Source: Trema orientale
Taxonomy: Eukaryota; Streptophyta; Magnoliopsida; Rosales; Cannabaceae
DNA length: 64,000 nt
Assembly: GCA_002914845.1 (NCBI GenBank)
Contig: JXTC01000010.1
Coordinates: 1,393,198-1,457,197 of the forward strand
Direction of reading: 5' to 3'
How positions within the stretch are numbered: position 1 is the stretch's first letter; each line of letters begins with the position of its first letter. This document shows positions 12,476 to 24,189 of this stretch, piece after piece. A program made the translations under genes and the position numbers. The notes under the pieces are model-generated. The model searched no databases and was not told where the DNA came from. It worked only from the letters and a program-made list of their open reading frames with translations.

Positions 12476-14850
12476 CACTATAGCAAAAATAGGGTTTTTA
12501 TCCGCACATTTTTGTGTGGATAAAAATCCCTAATTTGTAAGTAAAATACGTTATCTACACATTTGAAAAATATCAACATGTGTGATGAGGTGTTAAATGA
12601 TGTGGATTATGATGCAGCAATGACATGATGGGTCCTATGATGAGATAATGATGACGTGGGTAATAACATGGTGATGATGTAGCAATGACATGGTAGATCT
12701 TATAGTTAGATGGTGATTATATGGGCAATGACATGACGATGACATGGCAAATCCTATGATTAGATGGCGATGATATGTTGATTCCTTTGATGACGTGGCA
12801 TATGATTTGGCAAAACACTTGGTGCATACGCATCAGCTGAGGTAGAATTTTGTCATGCCACGTCCGTTTTACTTTTTGACATGGTAACCGATGTGTATCG
12901 ACACATCGATCAGTTGTCATAATGTGTGGTTAATATTGTTCTTTGCATAGGTATTAGAGATTATATTTATATTTTTTTAATACGTGGCTAAACATTGAAT
13001 TTATAAGAAAAAATGCATAGTATGTGGGCAAAATATAATTTAATTTTAAGTAAATAATTTTGATTAAATATTTTAATTTAAATTCTAATTAAAAAAATTA
13101 TTATACTAGATTAATTATTAAAGAAATAGTCTAAATCATTTATCATCAAAGTTATATCATAGTCTCGAAATTTGTCTAAAACATCTATCATCAAAATACA
13201 GAAGTCTAAAAATAAAGAACAACATAAAGTTTATATTTTATTTAAAAGATAGATCTAATAATAATTATGCTTTTGGGTGGTGGTTAGCATGAGCCTCACG
13301 ATACAGGTTGGGTGATTGAAACCTAAAATGGGGTCACGAGGTAAGTCCAAAGCTCTGGTCAGATACATTCCCAGGATTGCTTGGAAGGGGCATAAAGCCC
13401 TGACCTTTGAGTACCTGACAGCACTCTTCAAGTCCTCCTTCAACCTTATGGAGTCAATTCTCGGTTGCAATTATCTCTGTGTGAAGCTTGTCATAAGTGG
13501 GCGCTCATTAGTGTAGTTAGATGCATTGGTCTGATTGTTGGTAATATGAGATCTTGCCCACAATTTAAGTCTCACAGAATGATGGCCGAGTACTCGCTTT
13601 AAGATGTCTTTATCGGACATATCCTCTGGAGCATTCTACGACCGTAACTCCAGTGTGTGATCCTACATTCAGAAGGAGAAAAACTATGAAAAAAAATATG
13701 TAATACTATGTTCAATAAACTAAATAGAGGTGAATCATTAACTTATATATAAGCCCTGCAAGTCCAGGCGAGTCTATCTAGTCTCAGGGTTAAAGTGCAT
13801 CATATGCAATGTCTCAATCAGTCTGTCTTATCACTTAAATCTCATCCTTGTGTGACGTGGTGACACGAGTTTTTTTTTTTTTTGACATGTTCCTAGACTC
13901 CCACTATCGCTTTGAACTACTATCAAAGTTTTGATGGGACTGTTCCTACACAAAATTATAACTGCATCAATTATTTTAACTTGTAGATTAACAGGTAAAG
14001 TAAAAATAAAAGAATAAATTAATAAAAATATCAGGCTATTCCATAGGTTGCAAAAATACTCCCAATCTGCATGCTCTTTCACTTTCTTGCGGCGTGATAA
14101 CTTGGCCTTGGCCAGGTCCTGCACTCCTTCTATCTTTTTGAAGTACATATAAAGCTTATATTTATGACCTTTCCATGCGTGCCTCATTTGCTCATCAATT
14201 ATCTCCGAGATTAATGTTGAATGTCTCCTACAATGTTAAGGCATTAAATGAGACTAGAAAAAGTAAATACTTACAAACAAATAAAAAATAGTACTACAAA
14301 CTTAGAAATACTGTCGCAGTGGTGCTCAAACTTTCTCAAGTACATGTCTCTAGTTCTTATAGCAAAAGGACCCATGTGAGTGAACAATGAAGTCGCATTC
14401 ATTGTGGAAGCACTCAGCATTGTCTTAAATAGCCCGCTGACACTATAAATCAAAATGAACAGACAACTTGTCAGATGTTGCAGCCCTAGCGATATTGATA
14501 GTGTCCTTGGCTTATATTGGTCTGCGCACATTTTTGGTAATGATAGGAGTTTCTTCAAGATTAGAAATGAAAGGTAAAAATTAATAGTTAGTCGCAGTAG
14601 CCTATTACTCCACTAGTCAATGTGGATGAGCGAGGAGTATCTACTGGAGTTGATCAGGTGGAAATAGTACGAGATACACTCCTTGTTCGACCACCCCTTG
14701 ACATGAGATGAGCCACCAGCCATGCATGAAGAGCTGTATGACAAAAGAGTTCGTCACTAATATCACATGATCTATGAAGTTGTGTCATGATCATCATAAT
14801 CGAGTTCATCAAATTCGTCGAATTCTCCATCAGATGTGTGGGCAAAATAC
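12476..14850 (-). mobile_element. CACTA (En/Spm) DNA transposon relic inside Copia gag
   Basis: The left end is CACTATAGCAAAAATAGGG. Inside it, 12590-12910 holds many subterminal copies like GATGACATGGCA and GATGACGTGG. The minus-strand stretch at 13831-14187 reads KGHKYKLYMYFKKIEGVQDL and then AKAKLSRRKKVKEHADWEYFCNLW-like sequence, matching the plant En/Spm transposase family (Transposase_24 type). A further stretch at 14654-14866 is Arg/Ser-rich (RGGRTRSVSRT), as in the N-terminal part of such proteins. The frames are interrupted by stops and no TAGTG terminus is visible on the right, so it is defective and probably truncated. Gag-like sequence resumes directly beyond it. Confidence 0.65.
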
Positions 14851-15490
14851 TAGGTTCGGTAGACAAGTAGCATTAAGAGGTGTCATTAACATTGAAATGG
14901 GAAAATGCGTAAGAGTTCGTGACCATGCCCTCCAGATGGTGAATTATTTTGATAAGGCAGAAATTTAGGGACCTAAATCGATGATGACTCCAAAATCAGT
15001 ATGGTGCTAGAATATGTGCCAAATATATTTAAAATTTTAAGGTTAGATGCAATATGTAAAAGATGAAGTTGTCCATGACTCAGTTAATGAATGAATTGCA
15101 TTCTGTATAAGAGATTTATCCTTTTGAGAAATATCATAAAAGCCTTAATTAACCTCACTGAGGGCTTTTTTCAAAGCCCAAAGAGAAAGGGAAGGGCAAG
15201 AATGTGAAGAAGAAGAAGAACACGACCGAGAAAGGGAAACCTTCCACTAAGAAAGATGGCAAACCCAAGAGAAAATCTGAATAGTAGATTCTGGAGCAAC
15301 TAATCATATTTATAACTCACTTTTTTGGTTTAGAAAACCTGGAAACTAAATAAAGGTAGCATGAATTTGAAGTTCAGAACAAGCTAATTCGTATTAGCAT
15401 CTAGAATATGATATGTTTCTTTATACTTTGATAATAATAGGACTTAGGTTTTGAATAATTGTCTTGAAGATAGGTTAACAACTTCTGTGT

Positions 15491-16706
15491 TTTGGATTTA
15501 AAAGTAAATCGGGTTCCACTTTTTTTTCTTTATCTTAAATAATAAAAATATAGGAAGAAATTTTTCCTAAAAAAGTATGGGAAGAAATATTAAATAAACA
15601 TCACAACTAGGTTCGTACCAGCTGAACCAAACTCTTCTCTATTTAACAACTTACAAAACAGCGAGTTTATTAATTTAAGAGAAACAATATACAAAGAAAG
15701 AGTCTAAAAATGATAAAATAATTCGATATTTAAAGACAAACGAGGAATCCACAAGGTCATACAACAACAATCTCATAAAATATGGCTCTTGTAGAATATG
15801 CCTTATTCAAATCTGGTTAGATAAAACTCAGTGGGAAAAATCCGAATAAGAAAAAGAGTGTGTATTTATTCTTGAGTACCCAAACTTAGCTTATAAAATC
15901 TAACATAATTTATAGTTTAATTTGCAATATAATATTTTCAAATGATATTTTTACTTGTAAATTTAATGGCTTAAGAATTACACGACCACAGCAGGATTTT
16001 TATCAGGCTTTCCAACTATTTATTACTACATTTAAAAAAAAAAAACACATGGCTATTCTTACGTTAAAATGGTAAACAAAACGAGTGAATGAGGATTTCT
16101 TTTAAGACATTTCTCGATGTATGAAATCTCAATAGCTTTGAAAGATAGAAACTGATGACTTTGTAGGTCAGCAAGAAAAAAAGAAAAGAAGAGATTTTGT
16201 GGCTGCATTCTATTCTGTGGGTATGCTGTTCATAGGTCCCAATCGAATTTCGACAAGAAAGACAAAGACGAGGAAAGTTGACAATTGTAAAGGTCGCCAA
16301 ATCAATAATGAGAATCACTCTTTTTTTAATCATTGCTTTAACAGAAGGAATAAGAAAATAAATAATGATATTAATAGTAGTAATAAATTAATAATAAAAG
16401 AGAGTAGTCAAAGAGTTCCCCATACCACTTCAATTCACTCAAACGAACCCAATTTAAACATTTAAAACGCAAAACAAATAAAGCTTACAATTTACCATCT
16501 AACAAGCAATAGACCGACCAAACAAATTAACAAAGAAACATACCAACCAATTGATTATGCTAAAGGAAAAGAAAACACACTCCAAACATTCAACTTCAGA
16601 CAGAAACGCATTCTTTGTTTTAATAATAGCCTTTCAACTGGTTTTAAATCTAAAAACAGCCTAAAAAAGTAATACCAATGACGGGCCCATAAAAGTCAAC
16701 TTGTGT
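15491..16706. other. AT-rich intergenic DNA downstream of GLP1
   Basis: No coding sequence or clear mobile element recognised. The part nearest 16706 should contain the GLP1 3' UTR. Confidence 0.4.
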
Positions 16707-18186
16707 CTAAAACTTAGACTGAACTTGTAGGACTATCTTCTTATCCACTTGGAATGCCTTGGCAAGGATATCGGCATAGATTTTAGGCTTTGATCCAAAC
16801 ACTGCATTGGCAATAGTAATAACTCCTGGATTTTGGCTACTCAAAGCTGCAATGGCGATCGCATTACCATATCCGATGTTTCTCTGGAAATGAATGAGTC
16901 CAACTGGGAAAACAAACACATCTCCCTTCTGAAGAACTTTCGTAATGAGACGGTTTTCTGGGTTGGACGTGACAAAGCCGACTTCAAGGCTGCCTTCCGT
17001 GACGGTCAAAATCTCACTACCGCGAGGATGTGTGTGTGGCGGGTTGATTCCCCATGGAGCATAGTCAATTCGGGCCAGAGAGATGCCAAGGGTATTGAGG
17101 CCTGGAATTTGGGTTACAGTAACTGGAGTCACTCGAGAACCAACCGGGTTTGATGTGTTTCCTGGTTTGTGAAGCCCACTGAAGAAGAAGTCTTGGGCCT
17201 GAACCTGCTTTGGATCCTTGCAGACAAGCCCATTCACTAGTACTGCATGAACAAAAGTGAAAAGTATGAGAGAACTCCGTAGTTTATCTACATGCACGAA
17301 TGAATAATGTTTTTTCTTGTAATGATTACGAGTACTTGTATAAAGTTACCACTTCACATTAATGACGACGTACTAGTATATAGTAACACATACGAAAACC
17401 AAAAAAGGTAATTCCTTATCAAATCCTCGTGTCACATTTTCTATCCGAACTATATATATTGTAAGATAATTTTCAAGGACTCAAATAACTATGATAAGCT
17501 TATATAACATAACGTTAATGTAATTGACTTATTGCATTATTACCATTAAGGCTTATTATCAGCTACCCCGTATACAATTAGCTAGGATGGATAACGCTTA
17601 GTATCCATCTCAAGTCCCACATTTTTAATACAACTTGATCCCACATTTTTAATACAATTTGATGTGACATATAATTTGTCATCATATGTAGAAGTGGTGA
17701 ATAACATTTAACTTATTTATGGTAAATTTCAATTCACTAATTGACAGTAACAAATCACCTGTCAGATCAGGTGATATTAAAAAAAAGTGGTAAACTAAGT
17801 AGGATCTATAGTACTATCTTTAGGTAATAAGTAAGCTATTATTACAGAATATACGATAATTCAGTATTTATCTTATTAAATACAGAAGATCTTTCCCCTA
17901 TTAACTTTACCAATTTTTTGCTTCAAGTCTTTATTAATTTTGGCACGTCAATAAAATAAAGTTATTTTCTATATACCAATACTCTCATTTAATTTAGACA
18001 ATGTGATGTACACTTGTTAGATACGAGACACCAAAATTTCGGAGAGGATTCAAATTTTTTTTACTGTGTACCTGGACTGTTTGGTGCCGCAACGCAGAAA
18101 TCCTGAAGAGAACTAGGATCAGATGCCAAGGCAATGGAAGAAACAATAGCAAATAATCCTAATAGTAGCAACTCTTGAGAGGCCAT
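16707..18186 (-). CDS. GLP: Germin-like protein 1 (secreted cupin), two exons
   Basis: Exon 1 is 18186-18072 and exon 2 is 17242-16707, joined across an 829-bp GT-AG intron in phase 1. The product is 216 residues, the usual GLP length. Residues 1-21 form a signal peptide ending LALA-type, followed by [11 protein letters not shown] (germin box A, Cys31, expected to pair with Cys46). The cupin box B has His108, His110 and Glu115 ([10 protein letters not shown]), and box C has His156 ([16 protein letters not shown]); these are the Mn ligands of the germin family. An N-glycosylation site (NTS) is at 67 and a KGD at 144-146. Germins are apoplastic homo-oligomeric glycoproteins; members act as superoxide dismutase, oxalate oxidase or have no known activity, and the sequence does not decide which. 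The ATG is chosen because it starts the signal peptide and lies below a TATA box. Exon 2 is about 93% identical in protein to the next copy at 27390. The long intron carries a MITE-like insert. Confidence 0.95.
17587..17816. mobile_element. MITE-like insert inside the GLP1 intron
   Basis: The GLP1 intron is 829 bp against 88 bp in GLP2, and part of the excess resembles the MITE at 9284-9464. The edges are imperfect inverted repeats (GATAACGCTTAGTATCC on the left, GATAGTACTATAGATCC read on the minus strand from the right), and the interior shares the AACAAATCAC-type core. Ends are approximate and no clear target duplication was found. Confidence 0.45.
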
Positions 18187-18323
18187 TGCGTGGTGTGTGC
18201 AATTATATTTTTGTTATAGCTACTAATATTCAGTAGTATAGAGAAACCTATATTAATTTGCCAAAATATTTTATAAAGGAAAGAGTGTTTTGAGTTGTGA
18301 AATGAGAACCAAATTGAGCAGGT

Positions 18324-18329
18324 TTTATA
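18324..18329 (-). promoter_or_regulatory. TATA box of GLP1
   Basis: TATAAA on the minus strand, 138 bp upstream of the start codon. A TTGACG motif (18387-18392) sits 58 bp further upstream, in the same place as the TTGACC motifs of the other two GLP promoters. Confidence 0.6.
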
Positions 18330-18691
18330 GAGAGGAGTACTAAGAGATATGGAGATATTCTCTTGCATTGAAGGAAATCTTTTCTACGTCAAATATATTA
18401 AAACCGTGTGGTGTGCAACAGAAAAGTTGCAAAGTCTTCTAAGTTGCTCGCCGGCTATGCATAATTAAGTGCATATATTCCTTACATGACAGGATAATGC
18501 CAAGTCAAAGTGGTAACCGCACGTATAATCCATTTAATATGTATATCAGTATATGTCGCACTTTTATAATTGCAAGATCTTATTATTTTTTTTATATGGA
18601 CAATTTAAAGAATACTATACTTATTATCGACCTGGTTAGCTAAGCTGAAGTACTTAATATTGCTATACAATTTGTATACATATATAACGCG

Positions 18692-18693
<2 letters not shown>

Positions 18694-18731
<38 letters not shown>
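18694..18731. repeat. (AT)n microsatellite upstream of GLP1
   Basis: An uninterrupted AT dinucleotide run of about 38 bp. Confidence 0.9.
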
Positions 18732-18734
<3 letters not shown>

Positions 18735-19620
18735 GTCAATTAACAAACTCGCGAGATTGATGATCAATCAAGAACAGCACAAAAGACGATACTTATACAT
18801 GTAGTTTATGGCAAGACGGCCGCGTAGCTCCATTCAAATTCTGATATATATCTAGGATTAATTTAGAAATTGAAGCTAAGTTGTTTTTTAGTACATGGTT
18901 TTTTAAGGAAAGGATGGAGACAATTTCAATGGCACGAAAAAAACAATAATCTTATTTCATACGTAACTAAAACGAAGTCCTTACCTTGATCTATACTCCT
19001 TGTGCCATATGTTCTTATTTATGTAACATTAAATTGATGTATATCTTAATAGAGAAAATAATTCTAATTAATTTATTTACCTTTTCCCTGAAAAAAATTA
19101 TTCACTTTTGAAATTTGTATATATTTAGATTTGCACATATTTAGGATTTAATTTCCTGTTTTCTTATCTTCCTTTTTGAATTGTAAATTACTTATTTAGG
19201 ATTATCTCTTGTAAACTCTATATATATTCATTTTATTGAATAGAATGGCTATGGTGCCATATTTTTCACAATCTATTTTCTTTTATACATATAATTTCCC
19301 CTATATATTCAAGATTAGAAATATGATAGTAACTCAAATTCTCAAGCTGATTTTGGTGTTAAAATTCATGTCCAACACCATAACTTAAATCCTCTTCCAA
19401 TTATGGTGTTCCAATTTATGTCCAAACAATGAATCAATGTCATCTTAATTAGAATATAAAATGATTAATCAGTTTTTTAAAAAGAAAATTAAAATATCAT
19501 ATGTATTATTTCATTATTTGGATTTGAATTGGAACACCAATATTATATATAAAATTCTGATTTAAAAAAGATACCAAAACCTATAATTAAATGAAGCAAT
19601 TTCCTAAATTTTGTCTTACA

Positions 19621-19990
19621 AGACCATCTCCAATGCAAGTGCAATTGCCAATATATTATATTTGATACCCAAAAAAAAAAATAGCAAAATTGTAAATTTG
19701 ACACCAAATTTATAATTTTACTCTAATTCACTGTGCTATTTGAATTGCTACATTTTTTTTTTATTTAATGTTAATAAGTTAACTTTGTAATTGATTGAGT
19801 ATTAAAAAAAAGTTTATTGACTGAGAATTAAAAAATGTACAAATAATTGATGGAATATGTGGAAAATGAAAATTTTAATATTTTAAAAATTAAAACTATA
19901 TTATTATGTTATACTTGATATTATATTTGAAACTAAGGATAACATATTTAATCATCTGACATAACAAATATCATTGCATTATTGGAGGGG
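19621..19990. mobile_element. MITE candidate with CCATCTCCAATGCA end
   Basis: The left end CCATCTCCAATGCA faces TGCATTATTGGAGGGG on the right. Interior is AT-rich and non-coding. Similar CATCTCCAAC or CATCTCTAAC starts recur at 33646 and 34826. Superfamily uncertain. Confidence 0.45.
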
Positions 19991-20024
19991 GAATTTTGTG
20001 CGACATGTTATTTAGAATTTCACT

Positions 20025-20060
20025 CTCTCTTATGTCTCACTGTAATGAGACATAAGAGAG
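20025..20060. other. Perfect 15-bp hairpin
   Basis: CTCTCTTATGTCTCA and its exact inverse are separated by 6 bases. No coding context; could be a relic of a MITE or a structured RNA. Confidence 0.6.
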
Positions 20061-21015
20061 GAAAAGAGGATGAATGTAGTACTTATAATATTCAATTATA
20101 GCATAATTAGTTAGCGTAATAAAATAGCGCGTTTTAACTTTTTCTTCTCCCCATTTTTCTATAATATTGCATGGCAAAAGTAATGACACAGGACAAACCA
20201 ACAAAAGTACAAGACACCAATTAATTGAGCTCATTTAATATGTTACATATACATATACTATTGGAGCTATTTGTTCGTCTCTAACAACTAGTTAACATGA
20301 AACACAATCGAGTATAAACTAATTAAATTGAAAATTAGGAACAATAACCGCGAACTAAATTATATTCTTCTTTATAATTTAAAGATACAGGAGATACAAT
20401 TACGATGAAATAGTTCGAGTGGGGGCTATGTAGTATATATATGCGCTCTCTCTAAATGTTGGTTCACTTAGTATGCTCTAAAATTTTGATGAAACTAACA
20501 TATTATTTATTTTATTTTTCCAATTGGCTGGATTTTGATGAAGCTGTTAGTACAAAAGTCATATAGTCATGTAGTATATTAATTAGCGTAGGTGATCCCG
20601 ATTCAAATGTCCAGCTGGAGAAATCAACGGTAACATTAATAATTCCTATAATCTGCCTTACTAGTTGTATTTTGAAGATTCTTTCCAGCAAGCGAAAACG
20701 TATTGATTTGCATCCTTATGTTAATATCCATATGGAAAAAACAAAAGTGCGTTCGAATTAATTACTTCTCCAAAACGAATAATCAACTAGGAATCCTAAG
20801 CTTAACTACATGATTGGGAATTTTTTTTGTTCTTTATTATTGGATTAGTGAACTGTTAATTTTTACACGATAGTATTGTACAGTAACAGACTACAGAGAA
20901 TCTCTTCCTTGCATTGAGATATTTTACCGATAATAATAGCGGTATCTCTACAAATTAGTCCGTTAGGATTAATGCCATGAAAGCATGTATTTAGACTTTT
21001 ACTGAATATATAAAA

Positions 21016-21373
21016 GAGATAATTGTAAAAAAATACCCTCATATTTGGATATTCTACAATTTAAACTCTGAAGTTTGGATTCTGCAAAATAATACCCTGA
21101 GATTACGAATTTTTGAAAATTAATACCCTATGTTGATTTTTAACTGATAAAATACAATAATATCCTCAAAATTAAGATGAATAATATGGATTAATCTAGT
21201 TTTAATTGAGGATATTATTGTTTTTTTGTTCCTAAAATTGGTCAAAAAATCTGTCCAGGGTATTAATTTTCAGAAATTCTTAGTCTCAGGGTATTATTTT
21301 GCAGAGTCTAAACTTCAGAGTTTATAAATTGCAGAACACCCAAATTTCAGGGTATTTTTTTTGCAGTTATCCC
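21016..21373. mobile_element. Mutator-like MITE with long inverted ends
   Basis: An exact 9-bp target duplication TATATAAAA lies at 21007-21015 and 21374-21382. The ends (GAGATAATTGTAAAAAAA and, inverted, GGGATAACTGCAAAAAAA) continue as inverted repeats for about 140 bp. Non-coding, 358 bp. Confidence 0.85.
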
Positions 21374-21869
21374 TATATAAAATAACATTTTTATTAATTT
21401 TATGTATATTATCTATGTCCAATAAATATCAGAAAATTTTAAAGTTTATTAATATGACCATAACCTTAGTATATAAATATATGTTACGTGCATGAGAATT
21501 AAGTTTATAGATAATAAATTAATATAGTCCGTAATAAATTATTTTTAGTTGGTATCTTTAACTAAATATTATTAATATTGTTCAGTAACATTGAGAATAT
21601 AATAGTCTCATATAAACTATTGATGTGATGACATTATAATGGAGGTACTTTATATAGTAAGATTATATAAGACTAGACCAAACATAATTTGAATCTCACA
21701 TAAATTCTATTACTAATTGAGAATACAATAACGTTAAATGATAATCATATATAGATCAATCTTAGTCCTGAGTAATTATAAGCTCCTATTTATAATATTA
21801 TATTTTTTTTACCTTCTTGTTAAGATTTGTTTTTAAACAAGTTGAATTACTTATATCTTGAGAACATAA

Positions 21870-22060
21870 GGCCTGTTTGATATAGTTTTCAAAGATCTTT
21901 TAGGATTCAAAAGATCTTTTAGGAGTATTTGGATAGATTTTTAGAGGATATTCTTTTATTTAAAAGATATTTTTACAAAAGCATGGACTCAATATCTTTT
22001 TAAGAAGATCTTTTTATATTTTACTTCAAGAAGTAAAGGCTTTTCCAAATGTAATAGGCC
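21870..22060. mobile_element. Tourist-like MITE candidate
   Basis: Begins GGCCTGTTTGATATAG and ends in TTTCCAAATGTAATAGGCC, resembling PIF/Harbinger ends. The interior repeats AAAGATCTTTTAGGA. The 3-bp target duplication is not convincing. Confidence 0.4.
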
Positions 22061-23639
22061 TATAATAAGATTTATAGCTAGGAATGTAATATACAAATAT
22101 AGAATTCATCCTTCTTGAGGGAAGTTAGAAAAATAATTCTCTTCCATATTAATTTTGAACTTGAACAGCTTGAATACTCGATCTATAATAGATGTATAAA
22201 GTTATTGTTCATTAGAGAATTAAAGAGACACAAGGATAAAGAAGTTTTTAGAGAAGCACACAGAAATTAACCTAGCTAGCTCTAACTAAGGATCATATAT
22301 GGAGGATTGAACTATATACAGTAATTAAATCAATGGATGTTTTCTAGGTAAATTAATTTTGTAATTTCTAAGAGTGCACATTTTTAGTGGGGTAATACTA
22401 AAATTAATAAATTAAACAAATTAATTAAAGAGTTTAATTACTTACCAAAATTTATTGGGCTTGAGTTACAGAGATTCATAGGTCTCCAATACTACCTCTA
22501 ATAATATTTTATTGGATATTACAATATATCTATTAGTATACACTTGATAATAATGTTTTCTTGGTAACATATCAAATTACTAATAATTATTATTCATTAA
22601 TTAATTTTGAATTAAATATGGTATTAATTATATATGAATATCCTTGTAATTAGCATTATGAAAAAATCTATATTGCTAATTAGATAGGCTCACATGCATC
22701 TCTCTCTAGTTGACACAAATCCCTCCCTTAGCGAGAGGATATTTTCACAAATAATTTGTATTTAAATTTTGAATTTTAAATAACAAATTATAGAAATATT
22801 TTAGAAAAATATATTTAGAGAAAATAAATATCTTTTATATATCCTATCAATTAAGATGCGTTACACGCCACCTACACAAGGCGTGTCAGTCTCTCTGTAG
22901 GTGGCATGGAGTCTCCTTAAAACAAGGAGATTTTTTCTCCTTTTAATTAATTTAGTTAATTTTTGTAATTAATTAAGTTACTTTATGTTTTATAAAAATA
23001 GTTTAATTAAACATATTAAAACGGGTTAAAAAGAGAAATCAAGCACAGAAAAATATAAGTGATAACTTTTTTACAGAGTCTCAAAGAACTAGAGAGAAAA
23101 AGAAAAAAAAAATTTTCAATTTTTAGTAGGTAAAAATTTTGCAATCCCATATATTGAGAATATTGTAAGATCATTAAAAAAATAAAAAGAGATATATTAT
23201 TATTATAATGCCCACACGTTCTTCTTTTGGTGTCGGAGACTTGGTTTAGAAGTCCCATAGTTTAAAAAACAGGTAAGTGAGAGTATACCGATTATCATTG
23301 AGAGGTGATTTATCCTATTCTAGTTATTTTACAATCACTTCATGTGATTAATACTGTACACTCATATATTGATAAAATGTTTTTAGAAAATCTTTTATGT
23401 GCCTGGGCCTTTTTTTTCTGCTGCGCGATTGACTTTTCAACCAACACTTTTAATGTATAGCTTGTGACGTAAAATGGAAAGAAAAGAGTTCTTTCCATAT
23501 TTGTGAATGTATTGTAGAATTATACAAGAGTTTATCCGCAAATTACAAACATAGGAAACAAAATATGGAAAAATAAATAAATAAACGAAAATGTGTTGTT
23601 CAAAGTCAATGGCAATAAATATAGCCCAAAATGAGATAA
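22061..23639. other. AT-rich intergenic DNA, no gene
   Basis: Nothing coding recognised. Overlapping inverted repeats at 22863-22905 (ACACGCC with GGCGTGT; GCCACCTACA with TGTAGGTGGC) are the only structure seen. Confidence 0.35.
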
Positions 23640-23644
23640 TATAC

Positions 23645-23671
23645 AATAATAATAATAATAATAATAATAAC

Positions 23672-23701
<30 letters not shown>
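23645..23701. repeat. (AAT)n microsatellite
   Basis: Trinucleotide run with one interruption; it produces a spurious poly-Leu reading frame on the minus strand. Confidence 0.9.
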
Positions 23702-23702
<1 letters not shown>

Positions 23703-24189
23703 CCATGACTTTTAGTTTTTTTATCAAAAATTCTACATCTTTTCACTAATATCAAATAAAATATTTTATATGTATTTTTCTATTAAATCTTACTAGTATA
23801 TAATTAAAATTAGAGTTAAAATAGTTGAAAGAGAATATTTTTAACTTTTGAAATTAGATGACATAATTCAGAAAAAAAAAAACAATTTTTGTGTATTTGA
23901 AATCTGTTACTATTGGATTCCTAAAATATTACAAATTATTGTTAATATCACAGATTATTATTTTTGATTTAATAGTTGTCTTCTAGCTGTTTTTGTAGAT
24001 GCCAATAGATAATTTAAAAGAATAAAGATGAAATCTATAACAATTTTAAATTCTAATTTTGACTGTACATATGAATCCAGTAAAATTTAATTAAAAAACA
24101 CAAATATAAGATTTTATTTGATATTAATGAAAAGAAATAGGTTTTTTTTTTAATAAAAGACTAAAAGTAGTGGGGTTTTATAATATTAT

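Larger units (their letters stand above)
8546..15490 (+). mobile_element. Copia LTR-retrotransposon fossil, split by a CACTA element
   Basis: An LTR end (TTAATCAACA, to 10676) is followed by a primer-binding-like site (TGGTACCAGAGA from 10679). Downstream lie gag-like sequence (about 12270-12475 and again 14850-15100) and the protease motif VDSGATNHI (about 15281-15307). Order LTR, gag, protease on the plus strand is that of Copia. The left edge of the LTR is uncertain, no partner LTR or later pol was found, and the coding parts are heavily decayed with many breaks. It carries a MITE (9284-9464) in the LTR region and a CACTA element in gag. Confidence 0.65.

Noticed and set aside
16833-17153. 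106-codon frame on the plus strand
   Set aside because: Shadow of GLP1 exon 2; the same frame appears opposite GLP2.
23437-23727. Open frame with a long poly-Leu run
   Set aside because: It is a translation of the (AAT)n microsatellite.
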